A stretch of DNA of 64,000 nt from Piezodorus guildinii (GCA_023052935.1 CM041295.1:108688711-108752710), one strand, 5' to 3'; numbered from the stretch's first letter, positions 41,242 to 54,420 are shown. Program-made: numbers and translations. The notes: generated from the letters alone by a model not told the origin.

Positions 41242-44200
41242 AAACAAACATAGTGAAAACTAGAATAAACATAAATTAAAACTTATTAATAACAATCAAC
41301 CAAATTGTGTTTTTTATTATTTTTTTTTTTGGGGGGGGAGGGGTTGAGCAGATAACCTTATTTTAAAGCAAATGAAGCATGTAATTTTATCTCTCTATTT
41401 TAATTGGGTATTCTTCTGTGTTTATTGAGAATTAACTCGATTTTTCAAAATGGATGGATACTGCTTTAAAATCAAACAACTGTAATATGGAATATAATTA
41501 GATAAGTCAAAATTTACACAAAATCCAAGGAACAGTAGGTTCAATTTCCATTCATAAATGAGATTGGTACACAGTGAAATTACACCCCACTCCCCTCCCC
41601 ACAGACAAAGCTATTGTTAAAATTTAACTGAAATCTGTAACAATAACTCATGTTGAAAAAATAAATAAATAAAAGTAAACATTTGAAGAAAACTTAATTG
41701 TACAATATAAACAATGATTAATGGATAACATTTAGTTGTACACATAGAGAACACCTATATTCTAGTTTAACATCCAAAACACCGATATTAGTAAAACACT
41801 AAATACAGTCCTTGCAAGTATACCTTGAAAGTTATGTTTGATTCAAAGTATACCTACAAAAACCGCGTTTAGTCCTATATCTAGAGTATAACTCATGGGA
41901 AAGATGACAATTTTTCAAACAATAATTTTCGGGAACCAGTAAACAAGAGAGTTGAATAAAATACAGTATATATATGATGGAAAATTAAAAAATGTTATTT
42001 TAAGAAATAAATTAATAAACTCAATACTAATTTAACCGAGAAGAAATGGTAAATAAAATTTCGCTTTAAAATATAGGCCAGCGGAATAGAGGGTTAGACA
42101 GCTAAGAGAATGTAACTCTTCCACAGTCCATAGTTGAACCTTCTCTAAAAGCCCAACGACAAAAGTATAATTTTAAGAACCAGACTTATAATTTAGGCCA
42201 GTAATGACAATTGGAGTTAAGTAATGGTAATTTTACACATCTCAAATTTTATTTTTCTTCAAATACTTATCAATAAAGGATTGATAAAGAATAATTTTTA
42301 ATTCAAATATTTCAATTGATTTATTCCATATTTTTGTTTAGAAATAAACAATATTATGATGAAAATTAATATTAAAAATGAATTTCATATTGAACTGTAA
42401 ATCCCTCTATTCCATTGGTTTCTTTGATTAATAATACATATGCATTGCAGTTTTAAAACTACAACACTGTTACAAAGGATGAACGTTTCATTTGGGTTCG
42501 TCATTTTTTCGTCGTGTTTATTTATGATATATTAGAACCAGGCAGGCTGTATCACCTAAGAGAATGTGACAACAAGAATTTAGAGATACAACTCCAAATC
42601 TAGTTTTCAGAAACAATCCACATTTTTTCTTTTTTCTTCATTGATTACGGCTCAAAAAGTATATGTAAAAAATTAAATAAAAATGGAAAAAATAATAAAA
42701 TGAAGTATTAAGAAATTCAAACTAAATTTATGAAATTTAAATTTTTTACCATTTTTGTTTTTTAAATTGACGAGTAGGGAAATCCAAAATGTTTTGAATT
42801 TTTTTACATGTATCCTAGGGACTAATTCGTTGTATGCCGAAACAGATTTTTAAATGTATTTTAGTTGAAATTATACGCCATTAATAAAAGAACTGATATT
42901 AATCTTACATGTTTAAATCAAATAAAAATTAAAACCATGGTGTTTTCTTATAGCTATAATGTTATGATATTATGTTAATTTGAAAAATATATTCAAATCA
43001 GAGAGTAAGTTGTTGAAAATGATAATACGTTTCATCAAAAATTCATTGAAACCATGCACTGAAATAAAAATGTGTCGAACTACGAAATTTTGGACGGTAT
43101 CATCTTAAAACATAAGCGATTATTTGAGTTATTACTACAATATAAATTTACAATTATGTCTATAGTATGTAATATAGTTTACAAACTAATTATGCCTAAT
43201 AGAAAAGTCAAAGCGTCATTACTGGATTCCACCCTAGCAGTTTCTCTACTGAATTTTCACAAGGCTCACTTGTAATATTTGCGTCATCCTAATTCGCAAA
43301 GTTGGAACCCCGAGAATATCAGAAATTCGAGATAATCCGCTGGAAATTCAAACAAATATGTACATGTGATTCTTCATCATTATTTTAGAAAACAAATGAT
43401 AGAACAGATATGATCATTGAAACTATAACTACGATAATTAAAACAAATAACTATAAAAGGAATTACACTACTGTAATATACATAATATTATTTGTTCAAA
43501 TTTTGGACCAATTCAACCTGATTAAGCCAACGAGCTAACCTCTTGTGAGGCTCATACCATATGAACAAAAATTACAAAAGAGATCAATATTGAAACTTAT
43601 GAAAACTGAAAAACTCCTTTAAAAAATTCGATAAATGGAGGAATCAGAAAGTAAATACCCAAATATATAATAATTTAACAACGGAGCTTAAATAAAAAGA
43701 AAATTTAGCCGAATCAAATTAAAATATAATTATATTGTGACAGTAAAACAAACAACTGCTTCATGCAAGAGTGCTAGGTGTCGGCTGTTGGTTTATTAAT
43801 CATTAAAAAAATAATTATAATAATTCATCTCAGTGACCAACTGATCCCAACCAGGCAAGAATTGCCGCAGCTAAGCATATTTTTCTGAGAGGAGGGTCCG
43901 AAACAATGTTTTCGGGGATCCTTCCCTTAAGATAGTTACCTATCAACGCCAATGAGCCTGGGGGTGACACCTTAACGGTAGATGAGCACATTTTTTTTTT
44001 TTTTTTAATATATAATTTTTTTCCTTAACTTTCTAAGGAGTGGGGAAGAGGGATGGCTCTGCAGACCTACACTACAGAGCGGATCACAGCCGTAAAATTA
44101 GGCGGACTCTTCAGTTGATCACTTTAACTAACCAAACCGAAGAACGAATCAAAAGTAATGGGATCGTACATAAATACAGGAATGCAGAGTAGAACGATTG

Positions 44201-45116
44201 CACGAACAGAAAGAAACACTCATTCACACTAAGACACATTAAATGCCCTCAACCAGTGCCTATAATATTTTACAAAGTTTAATAAAACTTTGATAGAATT
44301 CAAAAATTACTATATACAGGTAATTTACAGTGATATTAGCCTAAAGATAGTTATTTACAATTGAAATTACAAGTCTTGCGTCATGTTAAGAAAGTCATAA
44401 ATCAAAGAAAAAAAAATAATAATAAATAAATAATGGGTTGTATATAAAGGAAGGAAATACTTAATGAACGTAATAAAGTACACGTAAAAGTATGTCTATA
44501 GGTATACAAAAAGTGTCAAATAAAATAACAAAAGCTTGAAATTATGATTATAAGTATTATTTTAATAGGGATTAACAAGTCGTTTAAAATGTCCTTCGTT
44601 GGATAGTATAATTTTATTAGTTAGTACCGTAAGCTCCTTTTAAATAGAAATAGAAACCAAAAACATACATTTCTACAGACATCTGCAACAGGTGTTGATA
44701 GCTGAGCACATTAGGCGGGTGGTGACTTCGACATCTCCATGCAAGAAATGGCCGCAAGTATGTAGGAACCATCTCTCAGGAAGCGCATTTAGGCGAGATT
44801 GCTCTACATCGAGTATCTCAATAGAGAACTCAAGATGAGCATATGTCGGTCGGTGGATGTGCCATGCCCCAAGGGAACGGCTGTCAAGCTCAAGGAAGCC
44901 TGCGCTACACCATGGCATCCTCCTAGCCATCCACCAGCCTCACTCAGCAGTTGGAATTAGACCACATAAGTCCTACATACATCTTTATGATATACATATG
45001 TTTTTGGTGTCTACCCATTTCACTATAATAAACTAAACTTATCTTAACCTCCTAAAGACGAGAAGTTGAAAACTAAATACCGTGAACGGAAGTTAGTTGG
45101 CACCATGGAGTAGGCA
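41242..45116. other. TE-poor AT-rich stretch, no gene seen
   Basis: Only short frames with no motif, including an 85-codon minus frame at 44673-44930 in a locally GC-richer patch. Homopolymer runs occur at 41330 and 43990. It could be distal 3' UTR or intergenic DNA of the minus-strand gene suggested at 49.4 kb. Confidence 0.35.
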
Positions 45117-45829
45117 CCGCACAGTGAAAAATATGACCGATTTAGGTGGACAAAATTCTGATACTTGTCCATATTTAAACTTTGGGGTCCCAGAATACGG
45201 AAAATATAGTACAAATAATCTAATTATGGCTCGGGGCTGCTGAAACCTGATAATAGAGATGAATTTTGCATCATTTAGGAAACTCTTCAAATTATAGGTT
45301 GTAAAAATTTGATTCGGAGTGTTGTGTCTGAAAAAAATTATGTATCACCCAAAACGCAAAAAATCGCAAAAGTTCTTTGTAATATTTAAAGACTAGAAGG
45401 ATTGATGAAACAAATCCTACAAACAAAACCTTGGAGTAACTTGGGGGTTATATAGTTTTTCGTTACATTTGCAAATTGCTAAATTAATTTTACAGGTAGA
45501 TTTAAATGTATATTCAATAACGAGTTTGGAAATATAATGTCTTACCAGTCTCAGCAATGTTCATTGTTAAATAAAAGCTAAAATACTTAGTGCTAAACAC
45601 ACCTTTAACACAATAAATAGCCATCGAATAAAGATAATGCCACAGCCGGTTATTAGGAACTTGTGCGAACAGGAATTATTCACTCATTTATTATTTATTT
45701 GTAAACACGGTATTGCGGAAAATATTAGTATTAATGGTCTTGCCAACTGATAATAAAAAGGTGAAGCACTGGAAAATTTTGACTTAACTTTTGTCCACCT
45801 AAATTGGTGATTTTGCCCACTGTACGCCG
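45117..45829. repeat. DNA-X, Tc1/mariner-type TIR element
   Basis: Ends are inverted over about 36 bp: cagtg...ggtggacaaaa at 45122-45157 and its diverged complement at 45788-45825 ('ttttgtccaccta'...'cactg'). cagtg termini suggest Tc1/mariner. It contains no transposase. A partial copy lies at 56765-57010. Confidence 0.6.
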
Positions 45830-46295
45830 AGTGAAAAAGGTGTTAATAATACAGCTAACGTCTATAATAACTTCTTTTTCCGAAGGGTCCATCTGATTCC
45901 CGTTTACGGTATTTCAAAAGGGCCAGATTTCAAGTTAATTCTAAAAACCTACATTTCTGTAGTTTATAATGTAACATTATCTTACTTTTAGAACTTACAT
46001 TAAGAGGACGTAACGTACTGAGGATTGGAATTTGGAATGAAATGAACTGCACTTGAATAGGTTTTTTACATTGATCGGATTTCAATCTAATGATGATCAG
46101 ATATAACCAATTTCTAATACTGAAAGAAGCATATAGCATATGTGTTTAAGACCCAGGTTAAAAAATTATATTGGTGAACATAAAAATAATATTTAATTTT
46201 ATTGCCTCGATTTTGATACATATGTGATATGTGAACCAAGAAAATACAGATGAGAAGGTTATGTGTGTATTATGGACTGAGGTTGCGTGAAAGTG

Positions 46296-46301
<6 letters not shown>

Positions 46302-46373
<72 letters not shown>
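46302..46373. repeat. (TA)n microsatellite
   Basis: About 35 uninterrupted AT units; the minus frame of Ile-Tyr repeats over it is an artefact. Confidence 0.97.
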
Positions 46374-46374
<1 letters not shown>

Positions 46375-46621
46375 CTAACCCTGATTTCAGCATAATATTT
46401 ACTAATCCTATGTTTAGAATAATATGGTTTGGGGGTGGCCATAGAGGAAAATCACATTGAAATAAAGAACATTACTTAACTGTTTGCCTACAGTAAGGTT
46501 CTTTATTGACAATAAGGAACGTAACAATAGGTCTACAGAAGAACAAGATTTCTTATTCAAATGTGATTCCTTCTATGACCAAATACCCAACCAACTGCTC
46601 CCATAATTCACCTTACCTTCA

Positions 46622-46700
46622 ACCACACACAATCACACACACAAACGCACACACACACGCGCGCGCACACACACACATACACACAAAAACAAACACACGC
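46622..46700. repeat. (CA)n-rich microsatellite
   Basis: Imperfect CA/CG repeat with acacac runs. Confidence 0.93.
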
Positions 46701-49413
46701 TACATACAAACTTTTCATAACCTAGTATATGTAGCTTAGTCTAGAATTATGTAAAACTAACTTAAAAACTATAATTGTGAAGCAATGATCAGCTACTGGT
46801 GTTACCCTGTCGTGCTCGGAAATAATACTTAAAATTTATGATTCCGCCCAAAATTCGAATGTTCACTAATTGACAAAATATTCTTAATTTTCGGTAAATT
46901 ATAAATAAATCCATGAAATATTTTGAAAAATATATACTACTTAAAACTAGTGTGTTTTATGATGATTTAAAAGATGAGTAAAAAAAACATACAAAATATA
47001 CGATTCACTATTACTAAGTGAGTGAACATGTTTATGTTTATTTGACGTGAGAAACCAGTACCTCATTGTTTAGGCTGATATATTTAATACATTCTGCTTA
47101 AATTAATCAGATTAAAACAAAAAAATGGTCGAACTTTGTCAAGTTTTCATTTTGAACTATGGGTATTGGTAAGTCAACTATAGGTAATTGTTTTTGAAAG
47201 TAAAAAATTATGATAAAACAAGAATTTTCATTCACATAAGAAAACTATCAAGAAGAAATAAAAATTCTATTTCATTTACTAATTAAATTAAAATTCCTTA
47301 ATTAAATGAACGGGTGAAAACTAAAATATATGTGGATGGGATGGGATGCCAGGACACCAATCCAAAGATAGAACAAAAATTAAGAATGAACAAAAAAAAA
47401 TAATAATAAAATAATATATTTGGTTTCAACAAAACATGAATATACAACAAAAAAAAAAGTTGAATAAATACAAAACTAAAACTATAAAAAAAAAAAAAAA
47501 AAATGATACCTATATATAAATAATTAGAACAAAAATAAATAAAAATAAGAAATAACAGTTGACAACTTCTAAGATGAATAATAATAATAATAATGAAAAA
47601 CAAATTACAATAAAAAAATAAAACAAAATAATAAATAGTTTCTAAAACTAATTAAATAAAATATCTAGATAAATGAGATGTCTGTAGGGGAAATGAATTT
47701 CATGATATATTTAGCAAGGTTCAGGCGTTTTTTTTTTTCGTTTTTTTCTCCCCAGGAGGATATTTATACCCTGATCTACACTATGAGATATGATAATGAA
47801 AGATGAGAAAACTCGTTTGGTAAAAAATTTGAAAAAAAAAAATGTCCATAACTAACATAAAATAGTGAAATATCCAGATTAAAATATTAAATCATTAGAA
47901 TTATGTGTGTATAAAATCGATTTGAAATGAAGGCTAGTATCCAAAGAATCTCATATCATGCTGATCTGGCTTCAATCTAAAACAACTTCATAAGTTACGC
48001 TGTAATGACAATTGTAATGGAAAAAGTTTAAGTACGGTATAAAGACTGCCTGGTTTCTATTAGAATCAAATCTTGTGTGATGAAAGTGCAGAAATGTTGA
48101 GATATGCCCTAAGTTTTGTCTTTCAAACATTTCAAATATACATACATATCATAATATTAAGTTCAACAACTATTGAAATACTGAATAAAAGAACATTGAT
48201 GCATGGTAATATAGATATTTAATGATCTCTTCAATATTGAGACTACACTTATAAGATATAATATTTAGCTTCCTAAAACAAAGATCCAATATATGGATAA
48301 AAATATGGAAAGAGAGGGTCAATGTGAATTTGATTTCAATGAACAACCTTCAGAACTTTCCCATTCAGTAAACTCACAGTTGTATCAATGATACACGTCC
48401 CGCACTACCCTTCATTGAAGTTCATCTTCGACTTGAGTTGGCGGTGAAGGAATTGGGCTCATAACACCTTACCCCCATATCCTCAATAGCCTTACATACT
48501 AGAAACACCAAAATTTAAAACCACTGCTACATTATATACTAAACACTATTCACTTAAATCCTAAGATATCTTATATGCTAAATAACATCTTTCGATGAAC
48601 ATTTGTATGTATATATGGAAAATTTAAAAAATGATTCAGGTCATATCTCATCAAAAGTTGGCGAAAATCGGACAGATTTGGATACATTGTGTAATTCTTT
48701 AGCCGAATTGTGTGTTTTTGTCTTACATGGATTAACCCTGTATGGTAATTACAAGATCATACATAATGATTCAGTCACATTTCAACTGATTTGAGAAAGA
48801 TCTGAACAAGGCAGAAACACCTCGAAAACAGTCTCACAGCCCTAAAAACTCCGCAATAAACATATTCTTGCCACATTCTTTCTAACTTGCCATACATAAT
48901 ACCTAAGTTATGCTAGCTTTGTGAACAATATATACACCAGCATTAAGCTGAAGCACATTTTTACCCCTTCTCATATCTAATAAATAATAAAACAATGTAA
49001 ATTAGTAATTAAATAAATTTCCACCTTAGGCCTGGTGAATCCGACAAAATCATCTGTCATGTAAAGTTGAGCATAAATGATTGGTAATAAAATAATTAAA
49101 AACAAAATTTAAATTTGAATGAATATTTCAAATAATTTATGTTTATATTTAATTTTGAGAAGAGGTAAAAATAATTTCAAATGTAACTAAAAATAATAAT
49201 CTTTAGCTATTAACAGAATATGTTTTTCTTTGTTTTGTTTTTTTACAAAAATCATAACTTAGTGTTCATCTTTTTTTTTTCGATATTAAATAAGTACAAT
49301 TTGATCTAATGAACATTCGCATTGGAGACAAAGCATAACGTTCAAAATAAACCATCTATGAAGCTAGCTAACAATAACAAAATTGAAATATATTGGCTAA
49401 CAAATATTAGGCA
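46701..49413. other. no gene seen; possible minus-strand 3' UTR
   Basis: AT-rich, with A/T-runs near 47380-47510 and no repeats shared with the rest of the window. It lies directly 3' of the candidate terminal exon on the minus strand. Confidence 0.35.
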
Positions 49414-49530
49414 TTATGATAACAAATATATAAGAAGTGCTAGAAAATTTATGAAGAAGGCAGCTGAAGAATGACTTGGGTTCCCTCTTCCAGCCATCAT
49501 ATAATCACTTTCCTTCTCCGAACAATGAAT
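49414..49530 (-). CDS. candidate last exon of a GPI-anchored protein
   Basis: On the minus strand a pyrimidine-rich acceptor (atatatttttcacag, up to 49531) precedes a 39-codon frame ending TAA at 49416-49414. It starts IHCSEKESDYMMAGRG, continues NPSHSS, then a hydrophobic end AAFFINFLALLIYLLS at the very C-terminus. Small residues followed by a terminal hydrophobic stretch with no charged tail are the layout of a GPI-attachment signal, as in insect Ig-superfamily or Ly6-type surface proteins. The phase is assumed and no upstream exon was found in the window. It is one of only two places that look like host coding sequence. It could be chance. Confidence 0.35.
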   Translation of the reverse strand: MHCSEKESDYMMAGRGNPSHSSAAFFINFLALLIYLLS

Positions 49531-49800
49531 CTGTGAAAAATATATATTGTAAATAAATAAAATAAAATATATTATACACATTAACGTTATAATATAAACA
49601 AATCATGTTTTTTCATAGAAAATTTACAAAGAAAAAATATATGAATATGTGTTAATTCACCTATTATTCTCTTAAAAATAGAAAATTTGACATTATATTG
49701 TCTAAATCCCAATATATTATAATGATCTGAAGGATGGATCAAACAACCGTATCAATTTTTAAAGTTTACATATATTTCGCATGGAAACATTTCTTTAGAT

Positions 49801-50094
49801 TGGGAGCACGTGGGGTGTAGTGGCTAGCACAATAGCCCCCTATTCCTAAGGTCACGGGTTCAAACCAGGCAGGTGAGCCTCGGATTTTTTTAAAGGAGTA
49901 AAAAATCTTTGGTTATTCCATCCTTCGGAGGGAACATAAAATAGTGGTCCCGAGCCTGTGCGATTTTAGGTACTTGTTTAAGATCCCTATCCTAATAAAA
50001 CCTGGATAGGCTAAATTTTGGTCTGCCACTGTATTATCGTCCGATTAGCCTCAGTAGCATAAAAGTGACATTATAAAAATAAAAAAAACAAACA
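49801..50094 (+). repeat. SINE-V copy 1, tRNA-derived, 9-bp TSD
   Basis: Head 'gtggggtgtagtggctagca' (A-box-like) and 'cacgggttcaaaccagg' (B box), body with 'aatctttggttattcc', 'gagcctgtgcgattttaggt' and 'aagatccctatcct', A-rich tail. atttcttta flanks it at 49789-49797 and 50095-50103. Confidence 0.85.
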
Positions 50095-50309
50095 ATTTCT
50101 TTAAATTATATAATACAAATTATTATGAACAATTATCAGTCCAATCTATGCAGTTTTCGTTGCCTTCATTAGCATAAAGTGGTCATATGTTAGATAACAT
50201 TTTTTTCTAAAACCTTTGGCGCCCCAACGAAACATTACTTTTCAATCTAGGATTTTTTCCCTAAAAACATTTCTTACTTTTTTAAATTTTTATCTATTAC
50301 ATTTATCTT

Positions 50310-50850
50310 AATATAGATGCAAAGAGAATTGTCTTGTTCGTGGATTCACAGGCGGCCATCATAGCAGCTACGCAGCCAAATGCATCTCAAGAAGATGACG
50401 TAGTGAACTGCCAATTAAAAATTGAACAGCTGCTTCAACAAGGTAGGCAGGTGGTTTTCTAATGGGTACCCGGCCACTGTGGTATCCATGGAAATGAAGT
50501 AGCCGACAAGCTTGCAAAAGAAGGTGCAGCTTCGGTATAGTTGGACAATCGAATTTTCTATCGTAGAGCTAGAGATGAAGTTAAGAGGGCATTCCCAAAG
50601 GCTCAGTTCGTTCCACAAACACTGGGCCAAACTCCTTTTATAAGAAGAACGGATACCATTAGATTTGAGGAGAAAAGATGCTGCTGCACAGTTCCGAATG
50701 ATTACTGGCCATGACTAACTCGCGAAACACTTGCATCGGATCAAAGTGGTATATTCTCCACTTTGCTGCCTTTGTCATGCAAATAGTGAAATGGATGCAG
50801 CGCATCTAGAAGTATGCCCCGATTACAATAAATAAGAACTGAAACCCCAT
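50310..50850 (+). pseudogene. LINE RNase H domain and zinc-knuckle tail
   Basis: In one frame: 'RIVLFVDSQAAIIAATQP' (RNase H D-S-Q-A block), 'VVNCQLKIEQLLQQGRQVVF', a stop, 'WVPGHCGIHGNEVADKLAKE' (HCGIxGNExAD, catalytic His/Asp block), then a stop after GAASV. In another frame 'RMITGHD', 'LAKHLHRIKVVYSP' and 'LCCLCHANSEMDAAHLEVCP', a CCHC-like tail. LINEs of the I/R1/Loa groups end with RNase H and such a tail. No RT remains next to it, and two in-frame stops plus shifts make it a relic. Confidence 0.8.
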
Positions 50851-51009
50851 CCAGATCAGAGTGGTACTGGGTTGCCAGATCCCTTATGGCGGAAGTCGAA
50901 ATGGGAAGGCATAATTAAAAATAATAATAATATATAAAATTTTAAAAAAATTACATTTGTCTTGAATCCCGAATTTCAAAATTTCTTCATCTAAAGCAAT
51001 AAGTAAGAC

Positions 51010-51200
51010 AGATGACCCAAGGATTTTTTAAAGGAAGTATAAAAAATCCTTGGTTATGCCATCCTCCGGAGGTGACGTAAAATGGCGGAGCCTGTGCGAT
51101 GTCAGGTACTCGTTCAAGATCCCTATCCTCTGATTAATCGTCTTCGTCTGACGAGCCATAGTAGCATAAAGTGAAGTTAAAAGAACAAACAAGGCAGGTA
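51010..51200 (+). repeat. SINE-V copy 2 (headless)
   Basis: Matches 49900-50075: 'aaatccttggttatgccatc', 'ggagcctgtgcgatgtcagg' and 'caagatccctatcct', to 'gtagcataaagtg'. A DNA-G-like end follows directly (ggtaagt at 51197, gcgcaccagat at 51221-51231). Confidence 0.75.
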
Positions 51201-51889
51201 AGTAGAGGCCGTGTGTCACGCGCACCAGATTTTTTTAAAGATTAGAATGCGATAATGAATGCATATAAAAAGATAGATAATAATGTTTACAACTAATTTG
51301 AAAACACGCTACTTAAATAGCCCAGCATAAAGAAATCGATTGCTTAAGTTAACGAAAAATTTGAACAATAAAAAGTAAATAAATAAAAAAAAAAATCATT
51401 TTCACAGCAATTTGAAATTTCTAGAAAGCTTATCTAGTCCCATTCCACTAGTTACTTATAAAGTTGGACGCTCATTAGGCCCTGAGATCCATGCTTTGAG
51501 ATAAAGGCCGGGAATACAAATATATACCCGCCTTAATAACACAAGAAGCCTGGTGTGCTATAGATTGTTTTGCGGAAGGTTCTCAATGCGGTATTTATGG
51601 ATATTATCTTTCCTTTCATAAAACACGATATTTTATATAAGTATAAAATTAGAAACGAATTGTATTCGAAAAAAACTCATTTGGAAACAACTTTTACGTC
51701 CTAAGTCTCACTTTTTTCTTTATTTTTATTTGTACATTAAACACACACACATATATATATATATTTAAAATAAATTATTAGAAGAATGAAATACAGCCCA
51801 TTTTTCTATCATTGTATTACTTAATATTATTCCGTTTTATAATAGTAATATAGTTATGTAATATAGTTTTAAATTTTTTTATTTATGTT

Positions 51890-52378
51890 TTTAATATTTA
51901 TTGAGATATATTGAAATTTGTTTCAAAAAGAACAGTAGTAATAGTGATATGAGACCACATTCATACAATATATACTTAATATATATGATTAAGTCAAATT
52001 ACATAAAATAGAAAATAAATAAATTCATATATGTAAAAAAAATAAAAACAACAACCTATAATTGAGATAAATACAAGTTGGTTAACAAACATCATAAAAA
52101 CAATCATAACTATTGACAATAGGGGTACTCACTACGTTTGCTATAGCATGCTATTTGTGTTATTTTGCTAAACCCGTCGAGTTTCTACAGTTATTTCCTG
52201 AATAAAATTGATGGGTTTAGCACATTAGCACAAATAGCATGCTATAGCAAACGTAGTGAGTACCCCTAATATATATAATCTGTAAAGGGACCCCAGGCTG
52301 GGCTTTTTCCTCCACGTGTGGAAGGAAAAGCGGAATTCACGAGATCTCAGCACCTCTCTCTCAGCCGCATCACTGGGG
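51890..52378 (-). mobile_element. Jockey-A copy 5, 3' UTR (minus), hosting a MITE
   Basis: Reverse complement of the Jockey-A 3' UTR, from 'ttattgagatatattg' to 'ctcagccgcatcactgg', more diverged than copy 3. Interrupted at 52121-52267 by a palindromic element. Confidence 0.85.
52121..52267. mobile_element. 147-bp palindromic MITE
   Basis: Begins aggggtactcactacgtttg and ends with its complement; the first 39 bases at each end match perfectly, and the match continues with few differences to about 56 bp per arm. aat flanks it on both sides (52118-52120 and 52268-52270); removing the insert and one aat restores the Jockey-A sequence. A TA duplication is an alternative if the first A belongs to the flank. 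It encodes nothing. Confidence 0.88.
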
Positions 52379-52399
52379 TAAATAGTAAAGAAGAAAAGA

Positions 52400-52520
52400 A
52401 AAAAAATTATTATCCTAGGACCATCTTTTCCCTAGGAATAACAGTAAAGCACAAAAACTGAGTCTTGTGTCTGGAATAAAAATAAAATCATTACAAAAAA
52501 ACTTAGGGGTATACTTATAT
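52400..52520 (-). repeat. possible LINE-E-like 3' end (minus)
   Basis: In reverse it reads 'tattcctagggaaaagatgg', then 'tcctaggataataat', similar in layout to the LINE-E terminus. Diverged and short. Confidence 0.3.
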
Positions 52521-52746
52521 TATTCATAAAAATAGTAAATACGAATACTGGTACGACATAAGACTAATACTTAAATTATTTATAAAGTAGTGAATACAAC
52601 CATAATAGTATATATATATGTTTAAATTTATTTTAAATAAATTTTACATTGATAAAAAAATAATAATTTTTTCAACTGAAAAGAACATAAATTTTCTTTG
52701 AATCTTTAAAATTGATTTAAGTAGTGAGTAAAGTGAAGAGCCGTGT

Positions 52747-52975
52747 TTTTCGCGCACCAGATATTTTTTTTCTTTAGCCTTTAAGCAAGTATAAAAACGA
52801 GTGTAACTTGGGCAATGCATTCTGTGAAATTAGTTTTATAAATGACCATGAATAGGTGTAAAAATTAGTCTACTATTTGAATTTTTTTTTTTAATTTATA
52901 AGAAACTATTTTAATAGGATTCCATTTAAAATGGCCTAGGGCTAAAAATATAGTTGAATGAAAAATGAATCATTT
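52747..52975. repeat. repeat Y copy 1
   Basis: About 230 bp shared with 60938-61165 ('gcgcaccagatatttt', 'cttgggcaatgca', 'ataaatgaccatg', 'aagaaactattttaatagga'). A DNA-G-type terminus adjoins the left side. Class unknown. Confidence 0.65.
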
Positions 52976-53589
52976 TTATAATGTTTTGAGCTATCGATTT
53001 ATTATTTTTTTCCACAAATAAGGGTAGTAATATAGACGTATCATATACCGTTGAAAAGCTAAAGATTTATGAAAAAGATTTATTTAAATCTTGATTTCAA
53101 GAAGGGAGGTGAGTAAAAGCTTTTAATGTCACATCTTTTACTCACCTTTTTAATGTCAAAAAATTAAAAGAGTAGTAAAAACAGTTTTTTTTTTTTTTAC
53201 ATGAAAAAACACTTCATTGACATTTTCATATATATATTTTTTTGTCTTTCTGTCTGCTTTGGATGATGACAGTATTTCCTGGTCCATTACAAGTTTTCAA
53301 GTATTCCCTTCCTCATTGATTACTTTTACCTTTTGAGGAAGTTAAAATAATATAAAAAACTGTTTGTTTTTTTGACAAGAGGAACCAACATGGCGATCTC
53401 ATCATCGAAAAATAGTGTGAGAACAGAAAACCCAAATTTAGAGCAAAAGTCGCTAAATATAGTTATTGTAATTTAAAAAGGGGGTAAGTATGGAAGGAGT
53501 AGTTACCAAAAAAAGCGCTAGATACCGCTACTGTGAGTGACAAAATTCACAGCTTTTAGATCCTAGTCACATTTCTCCAGTTTTCTCCA

Positions 53590-53935
53590 TAAGTTAGAAA
53601 TCAAATATATTCATATTCCATATTTACCCTTCCGTTCTCTATTCTAACAAAGCGAAATGGTTAATTGCGATATACTAACAAAATCAAAAGTACTTTAGTG
53701 TAACAAGTTTTAAAAAAAATCAGCATTTAAGCCTTATCGGTCTATTACTACGAGGATAAAAACTATTTGATATTAAAGCATATTTAATTCGACTTAAAAA
53801 CAGAGAGTTATATAAAAATCGTTACATTCGTTATAGAGAAAAAGAGTAAAATGCTTGATACAAAGAGGCTCTTCTGTTCCTTCAAGTTTGGTGAAAAAGT
53901 TGTGGTAACATCCGAGGCTAAAGTGGATATAGTAC
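53590..53935. repeat. DNA-G partial copy
   Basis: Diverged match: 'aaaagtactttagtgtaac', 'agcatttaagccttatcgg', 'gatattaaagcatat' and 'ttggtgaaaaagttgtggta'. Confidence 0.55.
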
Positions 53936-54124
53936 TTTTTGGAAATCAACGCCTCAATTCTGTATACAGCCTACCACACCTCTATCTATAAGAAATAAAA
54001 TACATACCTCTTTAATTTAAAATACATAATTCTCTCCTCAGTTAGTTTAAACTTAATCAACTTTTCATCATGAGAGAACCTTATAGAATGATACTTTTTT
54101 TTTTACTAAGATTCTGTTTCATAT

Positions 54125-54420
54125 AAGGGCAAAGGCGACCGAGTAGGTTAATGTGTACAGTCCAGCAATTAGAGGACCAAAAACTTTGGATAAAATAATT
54201 ACGATTTCGCGTCTCTGTGCCTGGGGGATTTTAGACTATGCCGTAAATCCTCTAACGTCTTTCCTTTCAGGAGGTGAAAACCTGGTGGCTGTGCGTGATC
54301 CAGGCATAATCACTTCCTTGCACGGCCGTTGGCCATGAAACACTACGAATCTCAATAATTACAAAGCCCAGAACCCTTCAAGGGTTGTGGAGGGCAATGG
54401 TTTTTATTTTCCTGACTATA
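54125..54420 (+). repeat. SINE-T copy 2
   Basis: The head is diverged ('ggcgaccgagtaggttaatg'). The body 'gaaaacctggtggctgtgcg', 'cttccttgcacggccgttgg' and 'aacactacgaatctca' matches SINE-T. The closing 'cttcaagggttgtggaggg' block is present. Confidence 0.65.

Noticed and set aside
44673..44930. 85-codon minus frame in a GC-richer patch
   Set aside because: No motif, no signal peptide, no splice context; composition alone is not evidence.
46158..46442. Minus-strand 94-codon frame
   Set aside because: Largely Ile-Tyr repeats from a (TA)n microsatellite.
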